64,000 bases of DNA from Streptomyces sp. NBC_01716 (GTDB taxonomy: Bacteria > Actinomycetota > Actinomycetes > Streptomycetales > Streptomycetaceae), in NCBI RefSeq assembly GCF_036248275.1, contig NZ_CP109181.1, positions 6,572,001 through 6,636,000 of the forward strand, given 5' to 3'. Under the pieces are notes generated by a model. The model was given only the letters and a program-made list of their open reading frames with translations, did no database searches and was not told the origin of the DNA. The translations under genes were made by a program, and so were the position numbers. Numbering within the stretch: the first letter of the stretch is position 1; the number at the start of each line of letters is the position of its first letter. Below, in pieces: positions 41,320 to 48,692 of this stretch.

Positions 41320-41472
41320 CGAGCCGCCACCGACACTCCCGCAGCCCCGGGTGAGGCCGGACGCGCCAATGGAGCCGTCTTGTGACAGCGCGCACACCAC
41401 TTCGCGGCAATCGGCCGACACCCTTCCGGCCGCCGTCCCCCGGGGCGCCCTCCGGCCCTCCCGGAACGGGGG

Positions 41473-42267
41473 TCAGAAGGCCGGCCGCTCCGGGTCCAGT
41501 ACCGCCAGCCCCTCCTTGGGAGACGAGGCGTCGGCGAAGTGCCGGCGCGGGATGCGCCCCGCGCGGTGGGCCAGCCGGCCCGCCTCGACCGCGTGCCGCA
41601 TCGCCTCGGCCATCAGCACGGGCTCCTGGGCGCGTGTGACCGCCGACGCCAGCATGACCGCCGCGCAGCCCAGCTCCATGGCGAGCGCCGCGTCGGAGGC
41701 CGTGCCCGCCCCCGCGTCCAGGATGACCGGCACGCGCGCGTGGCCGGTGATCAGCTCGAAGTTGTGCGGGTTACGGATGCCCAGACCCGATCCGATCGGT
41801 GACCCGAGCGGCATGATCGCCGCGCAGCCCACGTCCTCCAGCTTCCTCGCGAGCACCGGATCGTCGTTCGTGTACGGCAGGACGGTGAAGCCGTCGTCCA
41901 CCAACGTCTCGGCGGCGTCGAGCAGTTCGATCGGGTCGGGCAGCAGCGTCCGTTCGTCGGCGACCACTTCGAGCTTGATCCAGCCGGTGCCCAGCGCCTC
42001 ACGCGCCAGCCGGGCCGTGAGGACCGCCTCGCCCGCGGTGAAGCAGCCGGCTGTGTTCGGGAGCACCCGGATGCCGAGCCGGTCGAGCACCGACAGGACG
42101 GAGCCCTGCACGGTCGGGTCGAGCCTGCGCATGGCGACGGTGGTGAGCTCGGTGCCGGAGGCGGTCAGGGACCTTTCCAGTACGTCGAGGCTGGGCGCGC
42201 CGCCCGTCCCCATGATGAGCCGGGAGTTGAGTGCGGTGCCGCCGATGACGAGCCTGTCGTCGGACAT
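41473..42267 (-). CDS. thiG: Thiazole synthase
   Basis: This 264-residue TIM barrel forms the thiazole ring of thiamine from deoxyxylulose phosphate, the ThiS thiocarboxylate and dehydroglycine. TGWIKLEVVADE contains the Schiff-base Lys; GSPIGSGLGI and LDAGAGTASDAALAMELG bind phosphate. ATG 42267 has GGGAGG 9 nt upstream. It is the third gene of thiO-thiS-thiG, 5 nt after thiS. Confidence 0.95.
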   Translation of the reverse strand: MSDDRLVIGGTALNSRLIMGTGGAPSLDVLERSLTASGTELTTVAMRRLDPTVQGSVLSVLDRLGIRVLPNTAGCFTAGEAVLTARLAREALGTGWIKLEVVADERTLLPDPIELLDAAETLVDDGFTVLPYTNDDPVLARKLEDVGCAAIMPLGSPIGSGLGIRNPHNFELITGHARVPVILDAGAGTASDAALAMELGCAAVMLASAVTRAQEPVLMAEAMRHAVEAGRLAHRAGRIPRRHFADASSPKEGLAVLDPERPAF

Positions 42268-42272
42268 CTGGT

Positions 42273-42545
42273 TCAGCCTCCCTGGACAGCGGTGAGGACT
42301 TCGACGCGGTCGCCGTCGGACAGGGTGGTGGCCGACCAGCGCCCGCGCGGGACGACGGTCTCGTTGAGCGCGGCGGCGACGCCGGACGGGGCGGGGGTGA
42401 GGGTCGCGACGAGGACGTCGAGGGTGACGGGGCCGGTGAGGACGCGGGTCTCGCCGTTCACCGAGACGGTCACGGAGGAGTCCGCGGGCGGGTTCGTGGG
42501 CGGGTTCGCGTGCGGATCGAGGGGCGGATTCACGGTGTCTGTCAT
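42273..42545 (-). CDS. thiS: Sulfur carrier protein ThiS with N-terminal extension
   Basis: This 90-residue protein has a ubiquitin-like fold in the last 66 residues (VSVNGETRVL to VEVLTAVQGG) and the C-terminal Gly-Gly that is adenylated and thiocarboxylated. The first 24 residues are a Pro/Asn-rich extension (DPHANPPTNPPADSS) absent from most ThiS proteins of about 66 residues. ATG 42545 overlaps the thiO stop (ATGA), which supports the long form. An internal GTG near VTVSVNG could give a short form. Confidence 0.9.
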   Translation of the reverse strand: MTDTVNPPLDPHANPPTNPPADSSVTVSVNGETRVLTGPVTLDVLVATLTPAPSGVAAALNETVVPRGRWSATTLSDGDRVEVLTAVQGG

Positions 42546-43825
42546 GCGTGCTGCTCCTGACCTGCGGAGACGGCGGGGGAGAGACCCGGCGCCGGGCCGG
42601 GCGCGAACGTGGGCGAGAAGCGGTCCGGTGTGAAGGGCCGTGCGTCGTCGGGGAGTTCACCCGTCGTGAGCACGGTGGCCATCACCTGGCCCGTGACCGG
42701 CGTCAGGAGCACCCCGTTGCGGTGGTGCCCGGTGGCCAGATGCAGGCCGGGCAGCGCGGTCGGGCCGAGCAGCGGGGCGTTGTCCGGCGATGTCGGCCGC
42801 AGCCCCGCGCGGGTCTCGGTGAGCGGCAGTTCGGTGATGCCGGGGAGCAGTTCATGGGCGTCGCGCAGGAGTTCGTACACCCCGCCCGCCGTCACCGTCG
42901 TGTCCCAGCCGAGCTCCTCGCTCGTGGCGCCGACGACCAGCTCGCCGTTCTCGCGCGGCACCAGATAGACATGGCTGCCGCGGACCTCGGCCCGCAGTGT
43001 CCGGGAGAGGAAGGGTGCGTACGGGCGCGGCACCGTCAGCCGCAGGACCTGGCCCTTGACGGGCCGTACCGGCGGCAGGACGTCGTCCGGCACCCCGGCG
43101 AGCCGCCCGCTGAGGCTGCCGCCGGCGATGACCACCTGCTCGGCGCCGAGTTCGGTGCCGCCTGCGACGGTGACTCCGGCGGCCCGGTCCCGGACCACCC
43201 GCAGCCTCTCGGCCCATGCCCGGTGGAAGACCACCCCGGCCCGCTCGCAGGCCGTCACGAGGGCCGCCGCGAGCCTGCGCGGGTCGATCTGGTGGTCGCC
43301 GTCGGCCCGCAGCCCGCCGCGTACGCCAGGGGCGAGCATCGGCTCCAGCCGCCGGCACTCGCGGCCGGTGAGCCATTCGGACTCCAGGCCCGACCTCCTT
43401 TGGAGGGCGTGGAGTTCACGCAGCCGCGCCCGGTCGTCGGAGTCGAGAGCGACCGCGAGCGTGCCGCAGGCGCGGTAGCCGGTGTCCTGCCCGGTGGCGG
43501 ACTCCAACTCGGCGACGAAGTCCGGATAGAGCCGCGCGGAGGCGATGTTCAGCCCCAGCAGGGTCTGCTCGCCGTGGTCGAGTTCGCTGACGGGGGCGAG
43601 CATCCCGGCGGCGACCCGCGCGGCCCCGCCGCCGGGCTCGGGGTCGACGACGGTGACGCCGAGCCCGCGCTGTGCCGCGCGCCAGGCGGTGACGAGGCCG
43701 ATGACGCCGCCCCCGACGACCAGGACGTCGGTGTGCCGGGGACCCGGGCCGGCCGACGGGTCCGGAGACCTGCCCGGAGAGGTCTCCGGACCGGATTGCC
43801 CCAACGGAACGTGAGATGAGCGCAT
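42542..43825 (-). CDS. thiO: Glycine oxidase
   Basis: This 427-residue FAD amine oxidase of the DAO family converts glycine to the imine used by ThiG in aerobic thiamine synthesis. The FAD site reads DVLVVGGGVIGLVTAWRAA; GMLAPVSELDHGEQ and the C-terminal TGHHRNGVLLTPVTG are typical of ThiO. The first 30 residues are an unusual Ser/Pro-rich extension. The ATG lies about 13 nt after the 3' end of the TPP riboswitch, whose GGGAGGAG doubles as the ribosome binding site. Confidence 0.93.
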   Translation of the reverse strand: MRSSHVPLGQSGPETSPGRSPDPSAGPGPRHTDVLVVGGGVIGLVTAWRAAQRGLGVTVVDPEPGGGAARVAAGMLAPVSELDHGEQTLLGLNIASARLYPDFVAELESATGQDTGYRACGTLAVALDSDDRARLRELHALQRRSGLESEWLTGRECRRLEPMLAPGVRGGLRADGDHQIDPRRLAAALVTACERAGVVFHRAWAERLRVVRDRAAGVTVAGGTELGAEQVVIAGGSLSGRLAGVPDDVLPPVRPVKGQVLRLTVPRPYAPFLSRTLRAEVRGSHVYLVPRENGELVVGATSEELGWDTTVTAGGVYELLRDAHELLPGITELPLTETRAGLRPTSPDNAPLLGPTALPGLHLATGHHRNGVLLTPVTGQVMATVLTTGELPDDARPFTPDRFSPTFAPGPAPGLSPAVSAGQEQHA

Positions 43826-43837
43826 GGGCGTCCAGCT

Positions 43838-43925
43838 CCTCCCTTCGCCGGCATGACCCGGATCAGGTTCGTACGGTCGGAGGCCGCGTCAGCCTCCCTC
43901 TCAGCCCGGTGCGTACGGGCTCCCG
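43838..43925 (-). promoter_or_regulatory. TPP riboswitch (THI element)
   Basis: The minus strand carries the thi-box blocks: GGGAGCCCG, GGGCTGAGAGGGAGGC, a variable stem, CGTACGAACCTGATCCGGGT and CATGCCGGCGAAGGGAG. CTGAGA binds the pyrimidine and ACCTGATC-GGGT the pyrophosphate side. GAAGGGAGGAG at its 3' end is the thiO ribosome binding site, so control is probably at translation initiation: thiamine pyrophosphate hides the site. Confidence 0.96.
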
Positions 43926-44042
43926 CGAGGTGTGAAGTCTCTTGTTCGCTACTGCCGACAGATGCTTCCGGGTCAGCGTAACCCCCGCTCCCCGCGCCCT
44001 GTAAGGGCGTCGTCGTCCCGGCCCGATCCAAAAGCCAGACCC

Positions 44043-44048
44043 TAAGGT
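44043..44048 (+). promoter_or_regulatory. -10 element TAAGGT, leaderless start
   Basis: TAAGGT ends 6 nt before GTG 44055 of the flavoprotein gene. Confidence 0.5.
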
Positions 44049-44054
44049 GATCAG

Positions 44055-45275
44055 GTGAACGAGCAGCGGAAGCAGGCGGACCGGCGGCGCACCGTCATCG
44101 TCGGCGCGGGCATGGCGGGCGTACAGACCGCCGTCGCCCTGCGTGAACTGGGCTACGGCGGCCCCGTCACCCTCATCGGAGCCGAGCCCCACCAGCCCTA
44201 CGACAGGCCCCCACTCTCGAAGGCCGTCCTCCTTGGGACGGCGGAGAGTTCGGCCTTCGACGTGGACTTCGGCGCGCTCTCCCTGGAGCTGCGGCTGGGA
44301 CTCGAAGTGACCGGAGTGCGCCCCGACGACCACGAGGTGGACACGGCGGCGGGGCCGGTCCCGTACGACGTACTGGTCCTCGCCACCGGCGCCGAACCGA
44401 TCACCCTCCCCGGCACCGGGGACACGCCCGGTGTCCATCTGCTGCACACCCTGGACGACGCCGCGCGGCTGCGCCCCGTCCTGGACCGCCGGAACCACGT
44501 CGTCGTGGTCGGCGCGGGCTGGATCGGCGCCGAGTTCACCACCGCCGCCAGGGAGGCCGACTGCGCGGTGACCGTCGTCGAGGCCGCGGACCGTCCGCTC
44601 GCGGGCGCCCTGCCGGCCGAGGTCGCCACTCCGATGGGGGACTGGTACGCGCAGAGCGGCGCGGAACTCCTCACCCACGCGCGCGTGACGCGCATCGGGC
44701 CCGGCACGGTGGCCCTCGCCGACGGCCGCGAGCTGTCGGCGGACGCGGTCGTCGTGGGCATCGGCGCCAGACCCGCCACGGCCTGGCTGGCGGGCTCCGG
44801 CATCGTGACCGGCCCCGAGGGCGCCGTCACGGCCGACGACCGGCTGCGCACGTCACGGGCCGACGTGTACGCGGTCGGGGACTGCGCCTCGTTCCCCTCG
44901 GCCCGCTACGGCGAGCGGCTGCTGGTGCACCACTGGGACAACGCGCTCCAGGGGCCGCGCACGGTCGCCGCGGACATCGTGGGGGAGGCCCACGAGCCGT
45001 ACGACCCCGTGCCGTACTTCTGGTCCGAGCAGTTCGGCCGCTTCGTGCAGTACGCGGGCCATCACGCGCGGGCCGACACGCTGCTGTGGCGCGGCGACCC
45101 GGCGACCGCGGCCTGGTCGGTCCTGTGGCTGCGCGACGGGGCGCTGGTGTCGCTGATGACCGTCGGCCGGCCGCGTGATCTGGCGCAGGGCCGCAAGCTC
45201 GTCGCGTCGGGCGCGCGGATCGACACACGGCGGGCCGCCGACCCGGCCGTACCGCTCAAATCGACGGTTCTCTGA
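44055..45275 (+). CDS. FAD/NAD(P)-dependent oxidoreductase, ferredoxin reductase type
   Basis: This 406-residue protein has two dinucleotide folds: FAD at TVIVGAGMAGVQTAVALRELG and NAD(P) at VVVVGAGWIGAEFTTAAREA. ADVYAVGDCASFP near residue 275 is the second FAD motif. QPYDRPPLSK is typical of oxygenase-coupled ferredoxin/rubredoxin reductases (BphA4-like), and a C-terminal reductase domain with VPYFWSEQFG follows. The electron partner is not encoded nearby. It is a single gene, divergent from thiO. Confidence 0.9.
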   Translation: MNEQRKQADRRRTVIVGAGMAGVQTAVALRELGYGGPVTLIGAEPHQPYDRPPLSKAVLLGTAESSAFDVDFGALSLELRLGLEVTGVRPDDHEVDTAAGPVPYDVLVLATGAEPITLPGTGDTPGVHLLHTLDDAARLRPVLDRRNHVVVVGAGWIGAEFTTAAREADCAVTVVEAADRPLAGALPAEVATPMGDWYAQSGAELLTHARVTRIGPGTVALADGRELSADAVVVGIGARPATAWLAGSGIVTGPEGAVTADDRLRTSRADVYAVGDCASFPSARYGERLLVHHWDNALQGPRTVAADIVGEAHEPYDPVPYFWSEQFGRFVQYAGHHARADTLLWRGDPATAAWSVLWLRDGALVSLMTVGRPRDLAQGRKLVASGARIDTRRAADPAVPLKSTVL

Positions 45276-45343
45276 CCTCGCCCGACGCCGCCCGGAGACC
45301 CGTTCGCCGCCCGGCTCGGCTTCCGACTGTCAGTCCGGGATGG

Positions 45344-45349
45344 CAGGCT
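45344..45349 (+). promoter_or_regulatory. -10 element CAGGCT, leaderless start
   Basis: CAGGCT (TAGGCT with one change) ends 6 nt before GTG 45356. Confidence 0.42.
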
Positions 45350-45355
45350 TGTCCT

Positions 45356-45721
45356 GTGACTGAGATTGACGCAAAGATCGATGCTCTCGTCCCTGCCTGG
45401 CTTCACCTGCCCGATATCGCCGAAATGCTGGATATCGAGGTGACGCGTGTGCGTCAGCTGGTGAAGGAAGGCACGCTGATCGCCGTGCGCCGCGGGGAGA
45501 ACCGCGCGCTCCAGGTGCCGGCCGCCTTCATCGACGGCAACAAGGTCGTCAAGGGCCTCGCCGGGACCTTGACGCTCCTGAGGGACGACAGCTTCACCGA
45601 CGAAGAGATGCTTGAGTGGCTCTTCACTCCCGACCCGTCCCTGCCGGGCACGCCCGCGCAGGCCCTCAGCGAGAATCGCGGTACGGAGGTGAAGCGCCGC
45701 GCTCAGGCGCTCGCCGTCTGA
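45356..45721 (+). CDS. Rv2175c-like DNA-binding protein
   Basis: This 121-residue protein has an N-terminal winged helix-turn-helix (LHLPDIAEMLDIEVTRVRQL) and the Rv2175c C-terminal domain (about 60-121, with DGNKVVKGLAGTLTLL). In M. tuberculosis Rv2175c binds DNA weakly and is a substrate of the neighbouring kinase PknL. Here the PASTA kinase lies 4 kb to the left, so the pair is kept but separated by the thi genes. The N-terminal segment contains few Thr residues (MTEI), a possible phospho-site. It is probably leaderless. Confidence 0.85.
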   Translation: MTEIDAKIDALVPAWLHLPDIAEMLDIEVTRVRQLVKEGTLIAVRRGENRALQVPAAFIDGNKVVKGLAGTLTLLRDDSFTDEEMLEWLFTPDPSLPGTPAQALSENRGTEVKRRAQALAV

Positions 45722-45733
45722 CGACACCACCAC

Positions 45734-45775
45734 CGGCCGTGCGCGGGGCGGAGCGCTCCGCCCCGCGCACGGCCG
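45734..45775 (+). terminator. Strong palindromic terminator
   Basis: A perfect 42-nt palindrome with 21-nt arms meeting at 45754/45755 (the tip must open as a small loop) is followed by TTACG. It separates the Rv2175c-like gene from thiE. Confidence 0.88.
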
Positions 45776-45823
45776 TTACGGAGAAGCGCTCCGACAGACA
45801 CCGATCCGACGGGGGAGACCCGC

Positions 45824-46492
45824 ATGCCCGCAGCGCCCGGTGCGCCCAGCGCACTCGATCTGCTGTCCGACGCCCGGCTCTATCTGTGTACGGACGCGCG
45901 GAAGCGGCAGGGGGATCTCCCGGAGTTCCTGGACGCCGTCCTCACCTCCGGTGTGGACATCGTGCAGCTGCGTGACAAGGGCATGGAGGCGGCCGAGGAG
46001 CTGGAGCACCTCCAGGCCTTCGCCGACGCCTGCCGGCGCCACGGCAAGCTCCTCGCGGTGAACGACCGGGCCGACGTGGCGCACGCCATCGGCTCCGACG
46101 TGCTGCATCTGGGCCAGGGCGACCTGCCCGTCTCCGCCGCCCGCGCCATTCTCGGTACGGAGCTGCTGATCGGCCGCTCCACGCACTCCGAGGCCGAGGC
46201 GATGGCGGCGGCCGGTGAGCCCGGTGTGGACTACTTCTGCACGGGTCCCTGCTGGCCCACCCCCACCAAGCCCGGCCGGCACGCGCCGGGGCTCGGCCTC
46301 GTGCGGTACGCGGCGTCGCTGGCCACCCGGCGCCCGTGGTTCGCGATCGGCGGGATCGACGCGGGCAACCTCGAAGAGGTGCTGGACGCCGGGGCCCGCC
46401 GGGTCGTGGTCGTCAGGGCCGTCACGGAGGCGGACGATCCGGCCATGGCGGCGGCCGGTCTCGCCAAGCGCGTCCGCGACCGAGTGGCCTGA
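45824..46492 (+). CDS. thiE: Thiamine-phosphate synthase
   Basis: This 222-residue TIM barrel joins the thiazole and pyrimidine phosphates. Motifs are VDIVQLRDKGMEA, VNDRADVAHAIGSDVLHLGQ, GRSTHSEAEAMAA, DYFCTGPCWPTPTKPGR and FAIGGIDAGN. A GGGGGAG site lies about 8 nt before ATG 45824. It has no TPP riboswitch of its own in the 48 nt after the terminator, unlike the thiOSG operon. Confidence 0.95.
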   Translation: MPAAPGAPSALDLLSDARLYLCTDARKRQGDLPEFLDAVLTSGVDIVQLRDKGMEAAEELEHLQAFADACRRHGKLLAVNDRADVAHAIGSDVLHLGQGDLPVSAARAILGTELLIGRSTHSEAEAMAAAGEPGVDYFCTGPCWPTPTKPGRHAPGLGLVRYAASLATRRPWFAIGGIDAGNLEEVLDAGARRVVVVRAVTEADDPAMAAAGLAKRVRDRVA

Positions 46493-46636
46493 CATCCGGC
46501 GCCCGGCCGCCCGGCAAGCCGGCGCCTGCCCCGCCCGCCCTCGATCTTCGGTGTCCGTACCGTCCGAGGGATGGACAGGGATGGTGTGAAACGAACAAAT
46601 CGCCCTGGTCTGGTTGGGTGATCGCCGTAGCCTCGA

Positions 46637-46642
46637 TAGCCT
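46637..46642 (+). promoter_or_regulatory. -10 element TAGCCT, possible leaderless start of metF
   Basis: TAGCCT ends 6 nt before ATG 46649; no ribosome binding site is visible. GATAGC two bases upstream is an alternative -10. Confidence 0.4.
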
Positions 46643-46648
46643 TCGGAT

Positions 46649-47566
46649 ATGGCCCTTGGTACAGCTTCGACCAGGACGGATCACGCTCGTACGGTGCGTG
46701 ACCTGCTTGCGACCGGCAAATTGTCGTACTCGTTCGAATTCTGGGCGCCCAAGACGGAGAAAGGCGAGCGGAATCTCTGGAACGCGCTGCGCCGGGTCGA
46801 GGCGGTCGGCCCGAGCTTCGTCTCCGTGACCTACGGCGCGGGCGGCTCCACCCGGGCCGGCACGGTCAAGGCGACCCAGCGCATCGCCTCCGACACCACG
46901 CTCACCCCGGTCGCCCACCTCACCGCCGTGAACCACTCGGTCGCCGAGCTGCGCAACATGATCGGCCAGTACGCGGACGCCGGGATCAGGAACATCCTCG
47001 CCGTACGCGGAGACCCGCCCGGCGACCCCATGGGCGAATGGGTCAACCACCCCCAGGGCGTGCGGTACGCGGCCGACCTCGTCCGGCTGATCAAGGAGTC
47101 CGGCGACTTCTGCGTCGGTGTCGCGGCCTTCCCCGAGATGCACCCGCGCTCGGCCGACTGGGAGAGCGACATCCGGCACTTCGTGGCCAAGTGCCGCGCG
47201 GGCGCCGACTACGCGATCACCCAGATGTTCTTCGACCCCCAGGACTATCTGCGGCTGCGGGACAAGGTCACCGCCGCGGGCTGCGACACGCCGATCATCC
47301 CGGAGATCATGCCGGTCACCAACGTCCGGCAGATCGAGCGCTTCTCGCAGCTCAGCAACGCCTCGCTGCCCCCGGCGCTGAAAGAGCGGATCCTCTCGGT
47401 CAAGGACGATCCCGCCGCTGTACGCTCCATCGGTATCGAGTACGCGACGGAGTTCTGCGCGACGCTGCGCGCGGAGGGTGTTCCCGGACTCCACTTCATT
47501 ACACTCAACAACTCCACGGCGACGCTCGAAATCTACGAGAATCTCGGACTGCACGAGCAGTCGTGA
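46649..47566 (+). CDS. metF: Methylenetetrahydrofolate reductase
   Basis: This 305-residue enzyme makes 5-methyltetrahydrofolate for methionine synthesis. Motifs are YSFEFWAPKTEKGE (catalytic Glu region), SVTYGAGGSTR, PVAHLTAVNHS, ILAVRGDPPGDP and TQMFFDPQDYLRL. EFWAP replaces the more common EFFPP, as in other actinobacterial forms. No cobalamin or SAM riboswitch was found in the 156-nt gap upstream. Confidence 0.95.
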   Translation: MALGTASTRTDHARTVRDLLATGKLSYSFEFWAPKTEKGERNLWNALRRVEAVGPSFVSVTYGAGGSTRAGTVKATQRIASDTTLTPVAHLTAVNHSVAELRNMIGQYADAGIRNILAVRGDPPGDPMGEWVNHPQGVRYAADLVRLIKESGDFCVGVAAFPEMHPRSADWESDIRHFVAKCRAGADYAITQMFFDPQDYLRLRDKVTAAGCDTPIIPEIMPVTNVRQIERFSQLSNASLPPALKERILSVKDDPAAVRSIGIEYATEFCATLRAEGVPGLHFITLNNSTATLEIYENLGLHEQS

Positions 47567-47617
47567 CAGGTCGTACCCGCCCCGCTCCGGGGCGGTGACC
47601 GCAGGAGAGGGGCGGGC

Positions 47618-48640
47618 ATGGGCTGGACGGTCCTCTACATCGCGTTCGGCATCGTCGCGCTGTGGCTGCTGGGCGAAGTGCTGCTCCAGTACAAGGCGCG
47701 GCTCCGCTGGCGGCTCCTCGCCTTCATCGGTTTCGCCGGCGTGGTGCTGGGTGTCCTCCTCGCCTCCGTCCCGGTCATCGCGGTCGGCGCGATCGCGTTC
47801 GCGGTCGGCCAGACCTATGTGACGCTCTCGTTCCGCCGCGGCTTCTCCACGGGCTGGGCGATCGGCGGCAGCCCCGGCGCGAGCCGGCGCCGCAGGGCCG
47901 GTGGCGGTGAGACCGAGAACCGCGAACCGAGCCTGGAAGTCTCGGACTTGGAGTACCAGCCCGTCGCCGCGGGCCCCGCCGAGGCCGCCGCTCCCGTCCC
48001 CGACGAGCCCCCGTACACCGCCTCCGTCTACGAGCCGGAGCCCATGCCGGACGAGACCGGGCAGTACGGCGTCTACACCGATGCCGCCTACCAGGCGACC
48101 CAGTACGGCGACTACGACCCGTACCACGGTTACGACGCGACCACGGGCCAGGACGCCTACGCGGGTCATGACGCCTACGCCGGCCAGGGCCAGGGCCCCC
48201 AGGACGGATACGGCGCCTCCGACGTGTACGCCGCCCCGGACCCGTACGCGACCCAGGGGCAGGATGTGTACGGCGGCCAGGACGCGTACGGCGCCCAGCA
48301 GGACCCGTACGCGGCGCGGAACGACCAGGGCGGGCAGTACGACTACGGCACGGGCCAGCAGCAGTACGCCGCCTACACCGACGACCCGTACAGCGGCGCG
48401 GCCACCGGCGGCGAGTCCTATGGCTCGTACGACAGTTACGGCGGCCAGCAGCAGTACGCCGACCCCTACGCCGGCCAGAACGGGCAGAGTGCCCAGCCGG
48501 AGTACGGCGCGGAGACCCCGCCCGGCGGCGTCTGGGTCCCGCAGCAGCGCGAGGGCGAGAACGTCCCCCCGATGCCGCAGCAGGCACCGCAGCAGTACGG
48601 CTACGACCCCAACTACGACGAGCAGCAGTACCGCTACTGA
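47618..48640 (+). CDS. Membrane protein with Tyr/Gln/Gly-rich repetitive tail
   Basis: This 340-residue protein has an N-terminal helix (4-24), a second hydrophobic hairpin (33-66), a short basic patch (SRRRRAG) and then about 230 residues of low complexity. The tail repeats units such as YDPYHGYD, GQDAYAGHDAYAG, QDVYGGQDAYG and QQQYAAYTDDPY, dominated by Tyr, Gln, Gly, Ala and Asp, with almost no hydrophobic aliphatics. It ends QQYGYDPNYDEQQYRY. AGGAGAGG precedes ATG 47618. It follows metF by 51 nt. The tail is probably disordered and prion-like; the function is unknown. Confidence 0.75.
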   Translation: MGWTVLYIAFGIVALWLLGEVLLQYKARLRWRLLAFIGFAGVVLGVLLASVPVIAVGAIAFAVGQTYVTLSFRRGFSTGWAIGGSPGASRRRRAGGGETENREPSLEVSDLEYQPVAAGPAEAAAPVPDEPPYTASVYEPEPMPDETGQYGVYTDAAYQATQYGDYDPYHGYDATTGQDAYAGHDAYAGQGQGPQDGYGASDVYAAPDPYATQGQDVYGGQDAYGAQQDPYAARNDQGGQYDYGTGQQQYAAYTDDPYSGAATGGESYGSYDSYGGQQQYADPYAGQNGQSAQPEYGAETPPGGVWVPQQREGENVPPMPQQAPQQYGYDPNYDEQQYRY

Positions 48641-48692
48641 CGGGCACTCAACTCCCGCCATCCCTTCGCGAGTTCACCCCGGCGCGGGGGAT

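Noticed and set aside
46493..46648. Cobalamin or SAM riboswitch upstream of metF
   Set aside because: No B12-box or SAM-I/IV consensus is present in the short gap; a promoter close to the ATG explains it better.
45776..48661. 961-codon open frame on the minus strand across thiE, metF and the Tyr-rich membrane protein
   Set aside because: Three convincing genes occupy the plus strand; the antisense product is rich in Val/Leu/Arg/Gly repeats mirroring the plus-strand codon use.
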